Shown here: piece by piece, positions 33,310 through 42,670 of the stretch
How the letters are laid out: each line of letters starts with the position of its first letter
How positions within the stretch are numbered: position 1 is the stretch's first letter
Origin: an uncultured Opitutaceae bacterium
GTDB taxonomy: Bacteria; Verrucomicrobiota; Verrucomicrobiia; Opitutales; Opitutaceae
Length of the DNA stretch: 64,000 nucleotides
Assembly (NCBI GenBank): GCA_937902925.1
Contig: CALFNN010000047.1
Location: 1-64,000, forward strand
Direction of reading: 5' to 3'
Position numbers and translations under genes: made by a program
Notes under the pieces: model-generated
Databases searched by the model: none
The model's input: only the letters and a program-made list of their open reading frames with translations
Told to the model about the DNA's origin: nothing

Positions 33310-33708
33310 ATGAAAACCGCCAAACCCTTCAAACCCACCCGCCTCGAGCTGGAGCTGCTCGGCGCCCTGTGGAAACTCGGCGCCGGCTCGATCCGCGAAA
33401 TCCAGGAAAGCCTGCCCGAGGACCGCCGCCCCGAATACACGACCGTGCAGACGATCGTTTACCGCCTCGAGGAAAAGGGCGCGGTGCGGCGGGCGAAGAA
33501 GATCGGCAACGCGCACATCTTCGAGCCGCTCGTCAGCCGGAAATCGGCGGTCGGTTCGCTGATCGAGGATTTCCTCGGTCATTTCGCCGGCTCGCACGAG
33601 CCGCTCGTCGCCCACCTGGTCGAGACCGGCCGGATTTCGTCGGCCGAGCTGAAGGAGATGGAGAAACTCCTGAAAGCGCGGCGCGCCGGCGCCGCCGCCG
33701 ACAAGTAG
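33310..33708 (+). CDS. BlaI/MecI/CopY-type transcriptional repressor
   Basis: A 132-residue penicillinase-repressor family regulator. The winged helix is at residues ~8-80 (LELLGALWKLGAGSIREIQ, TTVQTIVYRLEEKGAVRR) and the dimerisation and cleavage region follows (SLIEDFLGHFAG). In BlaI systems the M56 peptidase inactivates the repressor when a signal is sensed. The operator palindrome lies directly upstream, and the M56-containing gene follows after 30 bases, giving the standard two-gene module. Confidence 0.92.
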   Translation: MKTAKPFKPTRLELELLGALWKLGAGSIREIQESLPEDRRPEYTTVQTIVYRLEEKGAVRRAKKIGNAHIFEPLVSRKSAVGSLIEDFLGHFAGSHEPLVAHLVETGRISSAELKEMEKLLKARRAGAAADK

Positions 33709-33738
33709 CCCTCCCGCTTTCGTCCCCTCCGACACCCC

Positions 33739-35754
33739 ATGAAATCCGCGCTCCATACTCTCACCATGCTCTGGCCGTGGACCACGGTCGAGGTGCTCAA
33801 TCATCTTTGGCAATCCACCGTGGTCGGCCTCGCGGTATTGCTCGGCCTCGCGGTCGGCCGCGGGCTCTCGGCGCGGACGCGCCGCGCGCTCGGCTGGATG
33901 GCGCTCGCCAAGTTTGCGCTGCCCGCGAGTTTTTTCCTGCATGCGTTCGCGCGACTCGGCGCGGCGCCCGGGCGCTGGATCGCATCGAGTGCGCTGGCGG
34001 GACCGAGGCTGCTGCCGGCGTTGGTCGTGACGGCCCCGCCCGGCGGCGCAGCTTCACCCGTGACGGCCGGCGTGCTCGTCACCGGCGCATGGTTTTTGGG
34101 CTTTGGCGGGATGCTGGCGGCGTGGATCGTTCGCGGCACGATTTTACGCCGGCGCATTCGGGCGGAAATGACGCCCGTGCCCGCCGTGCTGCAAGCACCG
34201 ATCGCCGCGGCGGCGGCCCGGAGCGGATTGCGCGCCGCGCCGCGTTGCGCCATGGTCGCGGCGGACCGCGGCCCGGGCCTGCTGGGGGTCTGCTCGCCGA
34301 TGGTCGTTCTCCCGCGCGGGTTGGAGGCGACACTGGCGCCCGGGGAACTGGAGTCGGTCCTGATTCACGAATTCGTGCACTGGCGCCGGCGCGACAATCT
34401 CTGGAGCGCGCTGCAGGCGTTTTTTGTGAGTCTCTTTTGGTTCCATCCCGTAGTGTGGCTGTTGAATCGCCGGCTCGGCCTCGAGACCGAGCAATCGTGC
34501 GACGAACGCGTGCTCGAGATCACGGGCGATCCCGACACGTATGCCGGCGGCATCGTGAAGACGGTCCGCTACGCGCTCGGGGTGCCGCAACCCGGCTTGG
34601 CCGGTGCCACGACGCCGCCCGTGATCACCCGGATCAAGAACATCCTCGCGCACGGCGCGCGCCCCGACCGGCCGTGGCTGCGCGGCGTGGTGCTGGCGGG
34701 TGGCGCGCTGTTGCTCGCGTTCAGCGGTTACACCGGCTCGTTTGCCGCGCAGCCGTTGCCGGCGAGTGCGGCCGGGGTCCGGGCGGTCGGCGCCGCGCCG
34801 GCCCTCGCTGCGGTTCCGGTTTCGAAGGCGCGCGCGGTGGAGCCGACGCTTTCGGTTGATTTCCCCAACGAGGAAATCCGTCAGATCCTCTCCAACGTCG
34901 CCAATCTCTTTGAACTCAAGGTCGTCATGCCCGACGCGCTGCAGGGGAAGACAACGATCAAGCTCAACAACGTCACGTGGCGGCAGATTTTTCACGCGGT
35001 GCTCGCGCCCGCCGGCTACACCTTTGGGGAGGATGACGGGGTCGTAAGGATCGCGGCCATCGCGCAGCCCGGTGCGACCGCGGCGGTCGTTCCGGCGGAA
35101 GGCGGAACGTCCCGCCAACCGGTGCCGACCGGGGTGGTCGAGCGGGCGGACCAGTTGAAACACGAGGCGGAGGCCGCGGGGCTGGCCGCGCAGGCGGCGG
35201 ACCGGGAGGCCGAGCTGCTGCGAAAGCGTGCCGACGAAAAAGCCGCTTTGCACCAAAACATGATTTCGTTGGATGTGGTGAACGAGCGCCTCCAGGCGTC
35301 GGGCCAAAAGATGCTTCCGACCGGCGAAATCGTCTCGCTCGCTCCCGTCGCGACTGCCACCGCGGAGCCGGCTGCACTGGCGGTCGCGGCACAGCCCGTT
35401 GCCGCCGCAAGCCCGGCGTCGGCGGAGCCACCAGCCGCGGCCGAATTCAACGGCGAAAGAATCTACGATATCAGCCAGCTCGATCAGGTCCCGGTGGTGC
35501 GGTCGCAAGCCCGGCCGGAGTATCCGTTCGCCCTGCGCAAGAAGGGCGTCGCGGGCGAGGCGACGATCGACTTCATCGTCGACACCAACGGCAACGTGGC
35601 GAATGCGCACGCCGTGAAATTCACGCACGAGGAGTTCGCCACCTCGGCGGTTGCGGCGGTGAGCCAGTGGAAATTCCGGCCCGGCCGGAAAGGTGGCGCG
35701 CCCGTCAACACCCGGATGCAGGTGCCGGTCGTTTTCACGCTCAACGAAAATTAA
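33739..35754 (+). CDS. M56 (BlaR1-type) peptidase fused to STN and TonB_C domains
   Basis: A 671-residue membrane protein. N-terminal helices (~18-40, ~88-110) surround an M56 zinc-protease domain with H210-E-F-V-H214. After a transmembrane segment (~318-335, VVLAGGALLLAFSGYTG) comes an STN/secretin-N-like domain (~370-445, SVDFPNEEIRQILSNVANLF), then an Ala/Glu-rich coiled coil (~470-515) and a C-terminal TonB_C-like domain (~585-668, WKFRPGRKGGAPVN). Ordinary BlaR1 carries a penicillin-binding sensor in this place. Here the periplasmic part instead resembles outer-membrane transport partners, so the signal sensed may be envelope or TonB related. Second gene of the BlaI-type operon. Confidence 0.88.
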   Translation: MKSALHTLTMLWPWTTVEVLNHLWQSTVVGLAVLLGLAVGRGLSARTRRALGWMALAKFALPASFFLHAFARLGAAPGRWIASSALAGPRLLPALVVTAPPGGAASPVTAGVLVTGAWFLGFGGMLAAWIVRGTILRRRIRAEMTPVPAVLQAPIAAAAARSGLRAAPRCAMVAADRGPGLLGVCSPMVVLPRGLEATLAPGELESVLIHEFVHWRRRDNLWSALQAFFVSLFWFHPVVWLLNRRLGLETEQSCDERVLEITGDPDTYAGGIVKTVRYALGVPQPGLAGATTPPVITRIKNILAHGARPDRPWLRGVVLAGGALLLAFSGYTGSFAAQPLPASAAGVRAVGAAPALAAVPVSKARAVEPTLSVDFPNEEIRQILSNVANLFELKVVMPDALQGKTTIKLNNVTWRQIFHAVLAPAGYTFGEDDGVVRIAAIAQPGATAAVVPAEGGTSRQPVPTGVVERADQLKHEAEAAGLAAQAADREAELLRKRADEKAALHQNMISLDVVNERLQASGQKMLPTGEIVSLAPVATATAEPAALAVAAQPVAAASPASAEPPAAAEFNGERIYDISQLDQVPVVRSQARPEYPFALRKKGVAGEATIDFIVDTNGNVANAHAVKFTHEEFATSAVAAVSQWKFRPGRKGGAPVNTRMQVPVVFTLNEN

Positions 35755-35796
35755 CGGACAGTTGCACGGCGACGGCTGACGTGCCAGACTCGGCGC

Positions 35797-36447
35797 GTGC
35801 GACTCATCGACCTCTCGCAGCCGCTCTTCGACCAGGCGCCGAACTGTCCCGTGCACCCGCCGGTGTCGTTCCGCCGGACGGCCGATCACCCCGCTAATGG
35901 CTGGCGGATGGAGGAGATTGCGCTGGCGACGCATACGGGCAGCCACCTCGATGCGCCACTGCACAAGATCGCCGGCGACAAAAGCATCACGGACCTGCCG
36001 CTCGAGGGTTTCGCCGGGCTCGCGCGCATCGCCGACCTGCGCGGGCTGGCGGCCGATGCGGCGATCACGCCGGCGATGCTCGCGCCGAAGCTGAAGGGCG
36101 TGACGACGCGCGACATCGTGCTGCTCGCGACCGGCTGGGGCGAGAAGCGCGCGAAGACCGACGAGTGGCTGAAGCACTCGCCGTTTCTCTCGCCGGACGG
36201 GGCGCGCTGGCTGCTCGAGCATGGCGTGCGCGGCGTTGGCATCGACCATTACTCGATTGGCGGGAGCGGGCCGCTCAACGCCGAGACGCACACGATCCTG
36301 CTCGGCGCGGGCGTGTGGGTCGTCGAGGAACTGCGTTTTCCCGCGGAGGTGTTCGCGCTGCCCCAACCGTTGAAATTCTGGGCGCTCCCGATGAACTGGC
36401 CCGGCTGCTCGGGCGCCTTCTGCCGGCCGGTGATTGAAGTCGGGTAG
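35797..36447 (+). CDS. Cyclase family protein (kynurenine-formamidase-like)
   Basis: A 216-residue metal hydrolase with the family motif H46-T-G-S-H50-L-D52-A-P, the metal-binding H-x-G-S-H-x-D signature. A second conserved region is VGIDHYSIGG. Family members hydrolyse N-formylkynurenine, isatin or similar cyclic amides; no tryptophan-degradation genes are nearby, so the substrate is open. It starts with GTG at 35797, immediately before the conserved RLIDLSQPL. It ends just before a hairpin shared with the convergent GH5-like gene. Confidence 0.88.
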   Translation: MRLIDLSQPLFDQAPNCPVHPPVSFRRTADHPANGWRMEEIALATHTGSHLDAPLHKIAGDKSITDLPLEGFAGLARIADLRGLAADAAITPAMLAPKLKGVTTRDIVLLATGWGEKRAKTDEWLKHSPFLSPDGARWLLEHGVRGVGIDHYSIGGSGPLNAETHTILLGAGVWVVEELRFPAEVFALPQPLKFWALPMNWPGCSGAFCRPVIEVG

Positions 36448-36474
36448 CGCCCGCCGGCCTCGTGCCCGGACCGA

Positions 36475-36517
36475 GCAGTGCCGAAGCGGAGCAACCTATT
36501 GGGTTACCCGGCACTGC
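36475..36517. terminator. Hairpin between convergent genes
   Basis: Nine-base perfect arms GCAGTGCCG (36475-36483) and CGGCACTGC (36509-36517) lie between the cyclase stop (36447) and the GH5-like stop (36548). It is probably a shared terminator. Confidence 0.45.
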
Positions 36518-36547
36518 GGCGGGAAACAGGAAAATGCCACGGCGCGC

Positions 36548-37639
36548 TCACGGCAACCCGCCGGTGATTTCGCGGAGCTTCGCGAAGAACGCGCGCTTGC
36601 GCGGCGAATCGATGCCCCAGTCGACCGGCACGCTTTGATAGCCGTCGGCGAATCCCTCGTCCTTCATCCGGTAGTCGAAGTAGCCCCAGGACGCGCCCGC
36701 CCGGAGCGCCGCGACGAAGTTGTTGTCGGGCTTGTCGAAGTCGAAGTGGTCATCCTCGTTGAACACGATCGGCATCGGGTGCCACGACGGCAGCGCGCGC
36801 GTCTGCCGGACCATCTGCGCGATGAGCGCGGGGTTCGAGGCCGCGCCGTTGCCATGCACGAGGACGAAATCCGCCACGCGCACAACGCTGTCGTCGGGCA
36901 CGCGGCGTCCGGTGTAGCTCGTGCTGACCAGCAGCCGCCGGCCGTCGTGCACGGTGCCGTGCACGCGCTCGATCAATTCGTGCACACGGTCGGGCCGGAG
37001 GATCGCGTGGTCGTAACCGTTCGTGGTTTCGTTGTTGATCTCGATGACGACATTGCGCCAGCCGTGCGCGAACACCCAGTCGACCGTCCCGTCGACGGCG
37101 CGAGTCACCGCCGTCTCGTCGGCGAGCCGCTGGTCCTGGCCGAAATAAAAAATCCCGAGGATGACGACCATCCCGAGTTCGTCGGCGCGATCGAGAATCC
37201 GCGCCGCCCGCGCCGCGTAATCCGGGCGCAGCGCGCCGCTGGCGGTGAAGCCGGGGTTTTCCCACGGCTGCCCTTTCGAGTAACCCTCGGGACTGCCGCC
37301 CTGGAGGTTGAGCGTGAAGGCGATCAGCCCGTTCCGCCGCCACTCGGGCATCGCGGCGACGAACTCGCGCGTGTTGCGATCCGGGTCCCACGCGTGCGTG
37401 TCAGGATAGGCCCAGCGGCCGCGCGTCGCGGGGTTGAGATCGTCGAACACGCCCTGCACGAGCCGCGCGTTGAGCAGCCGGCCCTCGATCGGAACACCCT
37501 GCCACACGCGGCCGGCGTAGGTCGGGCGGCCGTTGATCAGGAATTTTTCGCCGGCGATGGAGACCTCCGTGTGGGCGGGAGGCGCGGCGCGGACTGCGAC
37601 GGCGACAAGAGCGAGCGAGCAGAGCAGTTTCAGGTGCAT
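36548..37639 (-). CDS. Exported GH5-like glycoside hydrolase
   Basis: A 363-residue protein with a signal peptide (MHLKLLCSLALVAVAVRA) and a TIM-barrel of the cellulase (GH5-type) superfamily. The acid/base is likely E204 in VIEINNE (the 'N-E' motif after strand 4) and the nucleophile E295 in IVFNEDDH (strand 7). The subfamily and substrate are not clear. It is preceded on the same strand, eight bases away, by the DUF962 membrane protein, so the two are probably co-transcribed. Confidence 0.8.
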   Translation of the reverse strand: MHLKLLCSLALVAVAVRAAPPAHTEVSIAGEKFLINGRPTYAGRVWQGVPIEGRLLNARLVQGVFDDLNPATRGRWAYPDTHAWDPDRNTREFVAAMPEWRRNGLIAFTLNLQGGSPEGYSKGQPWENPGFTASGALRPDYAARAARILDRADELGMVVILGIFYFGQDQRLADETAVTRAVDGTVDWVFAHGWRNVVIEINNETTNGYDHAILRPDRVHELIERVHGTVHDGRRLLVSTSYTGRRVPDDSVVRVADFVLVHGNGAASNPALIAQMVRQTRALPSWHPMPIVFNEDDHFDFDKPDNNFVAALRAGASWGYFDYRMKDEGFADGYQSVPVDWGIDSPRKRAFFAKLREITGGLP

Positions 37640-37647
37640 GGGACGAT

Positions 37648-38127
37648 TCAGTAACGCTGGCCGAATTTCCGGTAGACCATGCTCATCAGCCAGGCGGGGC
37701 CGATGAGCAGGAAAACGATGTCGTTGAAAAACGAGGGCTTTTTGCCCTCGATGCGGTGACCGACGAACTGGCCGATCCAGGCGGCCACGAAGACGACGAG
37801 GCAGACCTGCCACACCCGCCAAGGCGTGAACAACCCGACCAGTTCGAGGAGCCAGTAGCACAGCGCCATGAAGCACAACAAACCCACGCTGAGGGCGGGC
37901 GAGAGCCGCACGTAGAACGCCGTCGCCGCGATAATCGCCGGAATCGACCAGTTGAACCACGGCAGCGTGATGTCCCAGTCCGCGGGCGTCGGGAGCGACC
38001 AGATGAAGCCCAGCACGGAGAAGAAGATCGCGGGCACGCAGATCCAGTGGATCAGCTCGTTGGCGTGATGCTGGTGGCTTTCGCCATACTCGGCGAACCA
38101 CTGGTCGGCGGTTTTCTTCTCGGCCAT
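37648..38127 (-). CDS. DUF962/Mpo1-like membrane protein
   Basis: A 159-residue protein with the family's N-terminal signature WFAEYGESHQHHANELIHWI and four predicted transmembrane helices (~27-45, ~58-80, ~85-105, ~110-135). It ends VYRKFGQRY. The yeast relative Mpo1 is an alpha-dioxygenase acting on 2-hydroxy fatty acids with histidine-bound iron; the His-rich N-terminal motif here is compatible with that role. First gene of a likely two-gene operon with the GH5-like hydrolase. Confidence 0.85.
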   Translation of the reverse strand: MAEKKTADQWFAEYGESHQHHANELIHWICVPAIFFSVLGFIWSLPTPADWDITLPWFNWSIPAIIAATAFYVRLSPALSVGLLCFMALCYWLLELVGLFTPWRVWQVCLVVFVAAWIGQFVGHRIEGKKPSFFNDIVFLLIGPAWLMSMVYRKFGQRY

Positions 38128-38282
38128 CGGGGTGGGATTGCGCGGCGGCCATGCAAGCCCGGCGCCGGGGGCGGGTCAACTGCCGGACAGGGCCGGCCCC
38201 GGACCGCTGGCCGGTGCCGGGACAAATGCGGCGCCGCACTCCGCCCTTGCGCGCGGCGGGGCGATGCATCCTCTCTTGCGGG

Positions 38283-38735
38283 ATGAAGGTCTCGTTCACG
38301 CCCAAGGAATACGCCCGGCTCCTCGAACTCTCCCACCTCGGTCTCTGGGTGGCGGGCGCGCGGCCCGACGATCCCGCGACGATGCCCGAACGCTACGCGG
38401 GCATCGCGCAAAAGGTCTTCGCGCTCGCGGCGCCCCTCGGCTGCGCGGACCTCGTCGAGAGCGACGTGAACGGCGAGTTTTTTCCCAACGAGAAAATCAC
38501 CGCGGGGCCCGCGAGCGAAAAGATCGACCAGTTCGTCGAGGATGCGTTCTGGGGCGAGCTGGTGGCGCGGCTGGCGGAACGCGACCTGCGCCACGAACTC
38601 GGGGCGACCAAGCTGGCCGATGAGTTGAGCGACGACGAAAAGGAAAAGCTCGAGCAACTCGAGGACAACTACTGGCGCGAGTTCGAAGCCGACGGCGTCG
38701 ACCACCTCGTCGTGCTGCGCGGCGGCAAGGGCTGA
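38283..38735 (+). CDS. Uncharacterised cytoplasmic protein
   Basis: A 150-residue acidic, helical protein. Visible blocks are MKVSFTPKEYARLLELSHLG, then YAGIAQKVFALAAPLGCADL, an acidic stretch (LADELSDDEKEKLEQLED) and a closing VDHLVVLRG. No signal peptide and no recognised family. It is divergent from the DUF962 gene. Similar-sized conserved proteins occur in Verrucomicrobiota (recollection, not checked). No function is proposed. Confidence 0.65.
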   Translation: MKVSFTPKEYARLLELSHLGLWVAGARPDDPATMPERYAGIAQKVFALAAPLGCADLVESDVNGEFFPNEKITAGPASEKIDQFVEDAFWGELVARLAERDLRHELGATKLADELSDDEKEKLEQLEDNYWREFEADGVDHLVVLRGGKG

Positions 38736-38821
38736 GCCGGGAGCGTGGCGCCCGGCCGCGCGCGTCATTTCGCTCTCGCCGGCTCCCGCGTCCTGGCCAA
38801 GCTGGGGCGAGCTTCAGCTCC

Positions 38822-39256
38822 ATGAAACCCCAACGACCGTTTTTACCGGCGTGCGGCATGCTGGCTTCCGCGATGTTGTTTTTGCTGCCCGCTGGATGTG
38901 CGACCGCGCCCGCCGGCAACCCCGCTGTGGCCGAACTGGGGCCGCCGCTGGATCTCGCGGCCAACGCCTACGAGCCCAATAGGCTCGATCGGCAACCGAG
39001 GCCGCGGATGCAGACGCGGCCGATCTATCCATTTGAGATGCGTCGTGCGGGCATCGCCGGCCAGGCGGTCGTGGAGTTCATCGTCGATCGCGCCGGCAAC
39101 GTGCAGCAGGCCCGGGCGGTCGCGGCGACGAACGAGGAATTTGCCCGCGCCGCGGTGCAGTCCGTTGCCGAGTGGAAGTTTTCTCCAGGGATGAAAGACG
39201 GCCGCCCGGTCGACACCATCATGCGGACGCCCATCACCTTCGGCCTGGGCCAGTGA
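38822..39256 (+). CDS. TonB_C-domain lipoprotein
   Basis: A 144-residue protein with a lipoprotein signal (LPAGC at ~22-26, Cys26 the likely lipidation site) and one TonB_C-like domain (~55-140: IYPFEMRRAGIAGQAVVEFI, ending WKFSPGMKDGRPVD). A lipidated single TonB_C unit cannot act as an ordinary TonB, which needs an inner-membrane anchor that reaches ExbB. It is 24 bases upstream of another TonB_C protein gene, likely the same transcript. Confidence 0.82.
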   Translation: MKPQRPFLPACGMLASAMLFLLPAGCATAPAGNPAVAELGPPLDLAANAYEPNRLDRQPRPRMQTRPIYPFEMRRAGIAGQAVVEFIVDRAGNVQQARAVAATNEEFARAAVQSVAEWKFSPGMKDGRPVDTIMRTPITFGLGQ

Positions 39257-39280
39257 CGTGGCCCGGCCTCCAGACCCCGG

Positions 39281-40681
39281 ATGAAAACAGTCCGCCATCA
39301 TTTTGGATTTCTGGTGAGCGTCACCGCCCTGGTGGTGACTGCCAGGGCCGCCCAGCCGGCGGCGCACCCGGAGAACGCCCTGGTTGACGGACCGCCGCTG
39401 GTCCAAACGTGGACGCCACCCGTCTATCCGCCCGAGGCGCTGGCGGAAAAGGCCGGCGGCAAGGTGACCGTGCGCATCGTCGTGGACGAGAACGGCCACG
39501 TGACGTCGGCGCGGTCGCTCCAGACTTCCGATCCACGGCTGGGCGAGGCGGCGGTCGCGGCGGTGAAGCAGTGGACATTCAGCCCGGCGATCGAGAACTG
39601 GAAGCTAATCCCGATGTGCCTCGACGTGCCGCTCAGCTTCGATGCAGCGAAAGGAGCCAGGAGCTGGCCTCCGGGAATGCTGCCGCCACCAAGCGTTGTG
39701 GTGAACATCCGGCCTGCGCCCCGCACCGCCGCCGTGTTGAAGTCCGCGCCGCTGGGCGACTATCCCGCGTCGTTGGCGGACCGGCGGTTGACGGGAACGG
39801 TCACATATATCTGCCGGGTGGACGATGCCGGCCATGCCTCGGGATTGCGGGTGGTCTCCGCCTCGCACGCCGATTTCGTGCCGGCGGTGCTCGCGGCTTT
39901 TTCCCGGTGGGAATTTTCGCCGGGGATGCAGGGCGATCTGCCGGTGGCGGGCGAGATGCAGGGCGAAGCCACCTTCGACGCCGTCGCCGCGAAGCCCGCG
40001 GAAGTGCTGGCGGCGAACGGCATCACCGCGCCCGACGGCACCGCCCCGGCCGATTGTCCCCTCCCGGTGTTTGTGGTCGATCCGGTGTGGCCCTTCGAGG
40101 CGCTGTTCGATGGGGAAGGGGGAGGCGCGAGCGTGGATTTCACCGTGCAACCGGGCGGCACCGTGACGGACGTCCGGGTGCGCGACGCGACGCGGCCGGA
40201 GTTCGGCCGCGCGTTGGTGGCGGCGCTCGAGGGGTGGAGCTTCCGCCCCGCGGTGAGCAACGGCCAGCCGGTCGCGGTGGCGCTCGTGAAGCATGCCGAG
40301 TTCAAGGCCGTGCCGGTCGACGCCGCGCCGGGCGAATCCAGCGACCCGCTGGTGCGCTTGGTGCGGCTCGCCCGCGTCGGCGAAATCCGCGGGGGCGCGG
40401 GCCTCGATGAAAAACCGGCGCCGCTTTACCGCGTGGCGCCGGGCTATCCCGCGGCGTTGCGAACGAGCGGCCGGCCCTCCGGGCAGGCGATCGTGGATTT
40501 TGTGATCGACCGCGACGGCCGGGCGCGCCTGCCGCGGGTCGTATCGTCGACCCACGAGGAATTCGGCTGGGCGGCGGCGACCGCGGTGACGCAGTGGGTG
40601 TTCAAGGTGCCGCGGCGCGGGGGCGGGCCGACCGAGGTGAAGGTGCAGATCCCGTTTCAATTCACCGCGCCAGCGGAGTGA
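39281..40681 (+). CDS. Exported protein with four TonB_C-like units
   Basis: A 466-residue protein with a signal peptide (~1-25, FLVSVTALVVTARA) and four consecutive TonB_C-like units with the signatures WTFSPAIENWKLIP, WEFSPGMQGDLPVA, WSFRPAVSNGQPVA and, more divergent, WVFKVPRRGGGPTE. As in the protein at 22713, there is no transmembrane anchor or proline spacer. Repeats of one domain in a secreted protein suggest a scaffold or binding role. Likely co-transcribed with the upstream lipoprotein. Confidence 0.82.
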   Translation: MKTVRHHFGFLVSVTALVVTARAAQPAAHPENALVDGPPLVQTWTPPVYPPEALAEKAGGKVTVRIVVDENGHVTSARSLQTSDPRLGEAAVAAVKQWTFSPAIENWKLIPMCLDVPLSFDAAKGARSWPPGMLPPPSVVVNIRPAPRTAAVLKSAPLGDYPASLADRRLTGTVTYICRVDDAGHASGLRVVSASHADFVPAVLAAFSRWEFSPGMQGDLPVAGEMQGEATFDAVAAKPAEVLAANGITAPDGTAPADCPLPVFVVDPVWPFEALFDGEGGGASVDFTVQPGGTVTDVRVRDATRPEFGRALVAALEGWSFRPAVSNGQPVAVALVKHAEFKAVPVDAAPGESSDPLVRLVRLARVGEIRGGAGLDEKPAPLYRVAPGYPAALRTSGRPSGQAIVDFVIDRDGRARLPRVVSSTHEEFGWAAATAVTQWVFKVPRRGGGPTEVKVQIPFQFTAPAE

Positions 40682-40899
40682 GCCGCGCGCCAGCGACGGC
40701 GCGAGAAATCGAAGCGCGGATGACGTGCAAGCCGATCCGGGGTTTTTTCCCGGGGGAACGGGGACATCGTCCCGCGCGGATGGGCGCCGGAAGGTGTTAC
40801 GTTGTGGGATATTAAACTCGCCTCGATGACGCCGCGCCGTAGTTCTTCCCGGTCCCAGCAGGAATCCAACCCCGGGTTCCATCGTGTTCCACCCAAAGA

Positions 40900-42663
40900 A
40901 TGAACTCTTTTGAAGATCGAGGCGGAGCTGTGTCGTCGACGGGCCTGGCGCCGTCTTTTCCGGCGTTTCCCGGTCTGCCGTTGCCCGATCCCGATCCCAA
41001 CCGCCGCAATCCGCTCCCGACCGCGGGGATCGGGAGCATCCCTCCGGAGACCCGGAGATTTTTCGACGCGGTGCAGGGAAACATCTTGAAGGGACACGGG
41101 CGCGATCATCAGCGGCTGATATTTTTTCGCTTTGCCGGAAACGAAGGACAGAGCCGCCAGCTTCTTTCCGATGCGGTGAACCCGCCGGACGGATCGACAC
41201 CATGGGTGACCACGGCGTCCGCACAGACGACTCAGACCGAGAACTGGATCCAAGCCCGCCCGTTTATCGAGTTGTTCGAGCGGGAGGAATTGTTCGGCGA
41301 AGTAAGATTCACGGATGAGGAAAGAAAGAAGGCCAAAAAAATCATCCTCAAGGCAACGACACAAGTGATCGGGGGCTTGATGCTGTCGAAGGCCGGGTTG
41401 GCCAAATTGGGGTTTATCGATGGAGAGGGCCGGGTGCCGCCCTTCAGCGATTTTAGCTACAACTGGCCGGAACCATTTAGTCGTGGACTGAAGGTGGGGC
41501 TCGAAGGCGACAAGTTCGCGCAGCGCAAGGCCGACCTGACGAAGGACTGGAGCGCGCCGTTCACCGAGGATTTCGACGGCGTCTTTCTTTTGGCATGTGC
41601 CGATAAGAAGACCCTCGACGATAAGCTGGACAAGGAATTCATCCCGTGGCTCGAGCACGCGAGTCATCGCGGCGAGAAGGTGACCGACGGTCGTCAAGAA
41701 TGCACGACTTGGCGCACGAGCGCGGCTGCCGGCGAGCGCGGCCGTCCACGCGAGGCGTTTGGGTTCGCGGATGGAATCAGCGTGACCCGTTTTTTTGACA
41801 CAGAGCGCGATGATGTGCGCCCCGGCGATCCCGAGCCGTGGGAATGGATCGATCTGGCGATGGAGGACGTCTTCATTGGCGAGGACCAGAGCCAGGCCTT
41901 TGCCGGCGGGTCGTTCGTGGCGTTGCTCAAATTCGAACAGGATGTGGCCCGGTTCCGCGCCTACGAAGACTCGATGGTGGAGGCGATGATGGAGCAGGCG
42001 ACGATCGATGAAACCCACGCCCGCGTGCTGGCCGAACCTCTTTTGGCGGGACGCAATCGTGCGGGTGATCCGCTGAAGACGGTGCTTTTCAACCTGCCAG
42101 GCGCCCCCGAAGTGGTGCGTAAACTCTTTGGCCTCGAACTCAACGTGCCGTTTGGCGGCGCGTTTCCCCCGGAGTTGAATATTTTCGATTTCAAGAACGA
42201 CGGCGCCGGCAAGGGGTGCCCCTTTCACGCGCACATCAGGAAAATGAACCCGCGGGTCGACCAAGTCAGGAGCTTCGACAAGAAAGGAATCATCGGGGCG
42301 CAACTCGTCCGGCGCGGCATGGCTTACGATCCGGCCGGCCTGTTGCCGGCGGCCGAGGCGGCGATCGCAAACCACCAAGCCCCCGTGTGGCCGTCCACCG
42401 GCGTCGGGCTGATGTTCATGGCTTTCATGCGCGACCTCAGCGGCCAGTTTGAGCTGTTGCACAACTCCTGGGCCTGGGACACGAGCTTTCCATCCAGCGG
42501 CGCAGGGCAATCGGACCCGTTGCTGTTTGGTGGCTTGGGCGGAAAATGGAAATTCGGCCGGGTAACCTTCGATCCCGTGCCCGCCGTCGTAAAGCGACTG
42601 GGCGGCACCTACCTGTTCGCGCCGTCGATTCTCTGGCTCGCCCGCGGCGGGCGCCGTCCTTGA
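40900..42663 (+). CDS. Long DyP-type peroxidase
   Basis: A 587-residue dye-decolourising-peroxidase family protein. The GxxDG motif is GFADG at 288-292 (distal Asp D291), the haem region is CPFHAHIRKMNPR with H445 as the likely proximal ligand, and RDLSGQFELLHNSWA matches the conserved C-terminal helix. It is longer than the common A/B-type DyPs (about 300-450), with an N-terminal extension before AVQGNILKGHG. There is no signal peptide. Its stop (42661-42663) abuts the AGGAG of the kinase gene, so the two are translated together. Base composition is lower in G+C than the genes before 40.7 kb. Confidence 0.9.
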   Translation: MNSFEDRGGAVSSTGLAPSFPAFPGLPLPDPDPNRRNPLPTAGIGSIPPETRRFFDAVQGNILKGHGRDHQRLIFFRFAGNEGQSRQLLSDAVNPPDGSTPWVTTASAQTTQTENWIQARPFIELFEREELFGEVRFTDEERKKAKKIILKATTQVIGGLMLSKAGLAKLGFIDGEGRVPPFSDFSYNWPEPFSRGLKVGLEGDKFAQRKADLTKDWSAPFTEDFDGVFLLACADKKTLDDKLDKEFIPWLEHASHRGEKVTDGRQECTTWRTSAAAGERGRPREAFGFADGISVTRFFDTERDDVRPGDPEPWEWIDLAMEDVFIGEDQSQAFAGGSFVALLKFEQDVARFRAYEDSMVEAMMEQATIDETHARVLAEPLLAGRNRAGDPLKTVLFNLPGAPEVVRKLFGLELNVPFGGAFPPELNIFDFKNDGAGKGCPFHAHIRKMNPRVDQVRSFDKKGIIGAQLVRRGMAYDPAGLLPAAEAAIANHQAPVWPSTGVGLMFMAFMRDLSGQFELLHNSWAWDTSFPSSGAGQSDPLLFGGLGGKWKFGRVTFDPVPAVVKRLGGTYLFAPSILWLARGGRRP

Positions 42664-42670
42664 GGAGACC

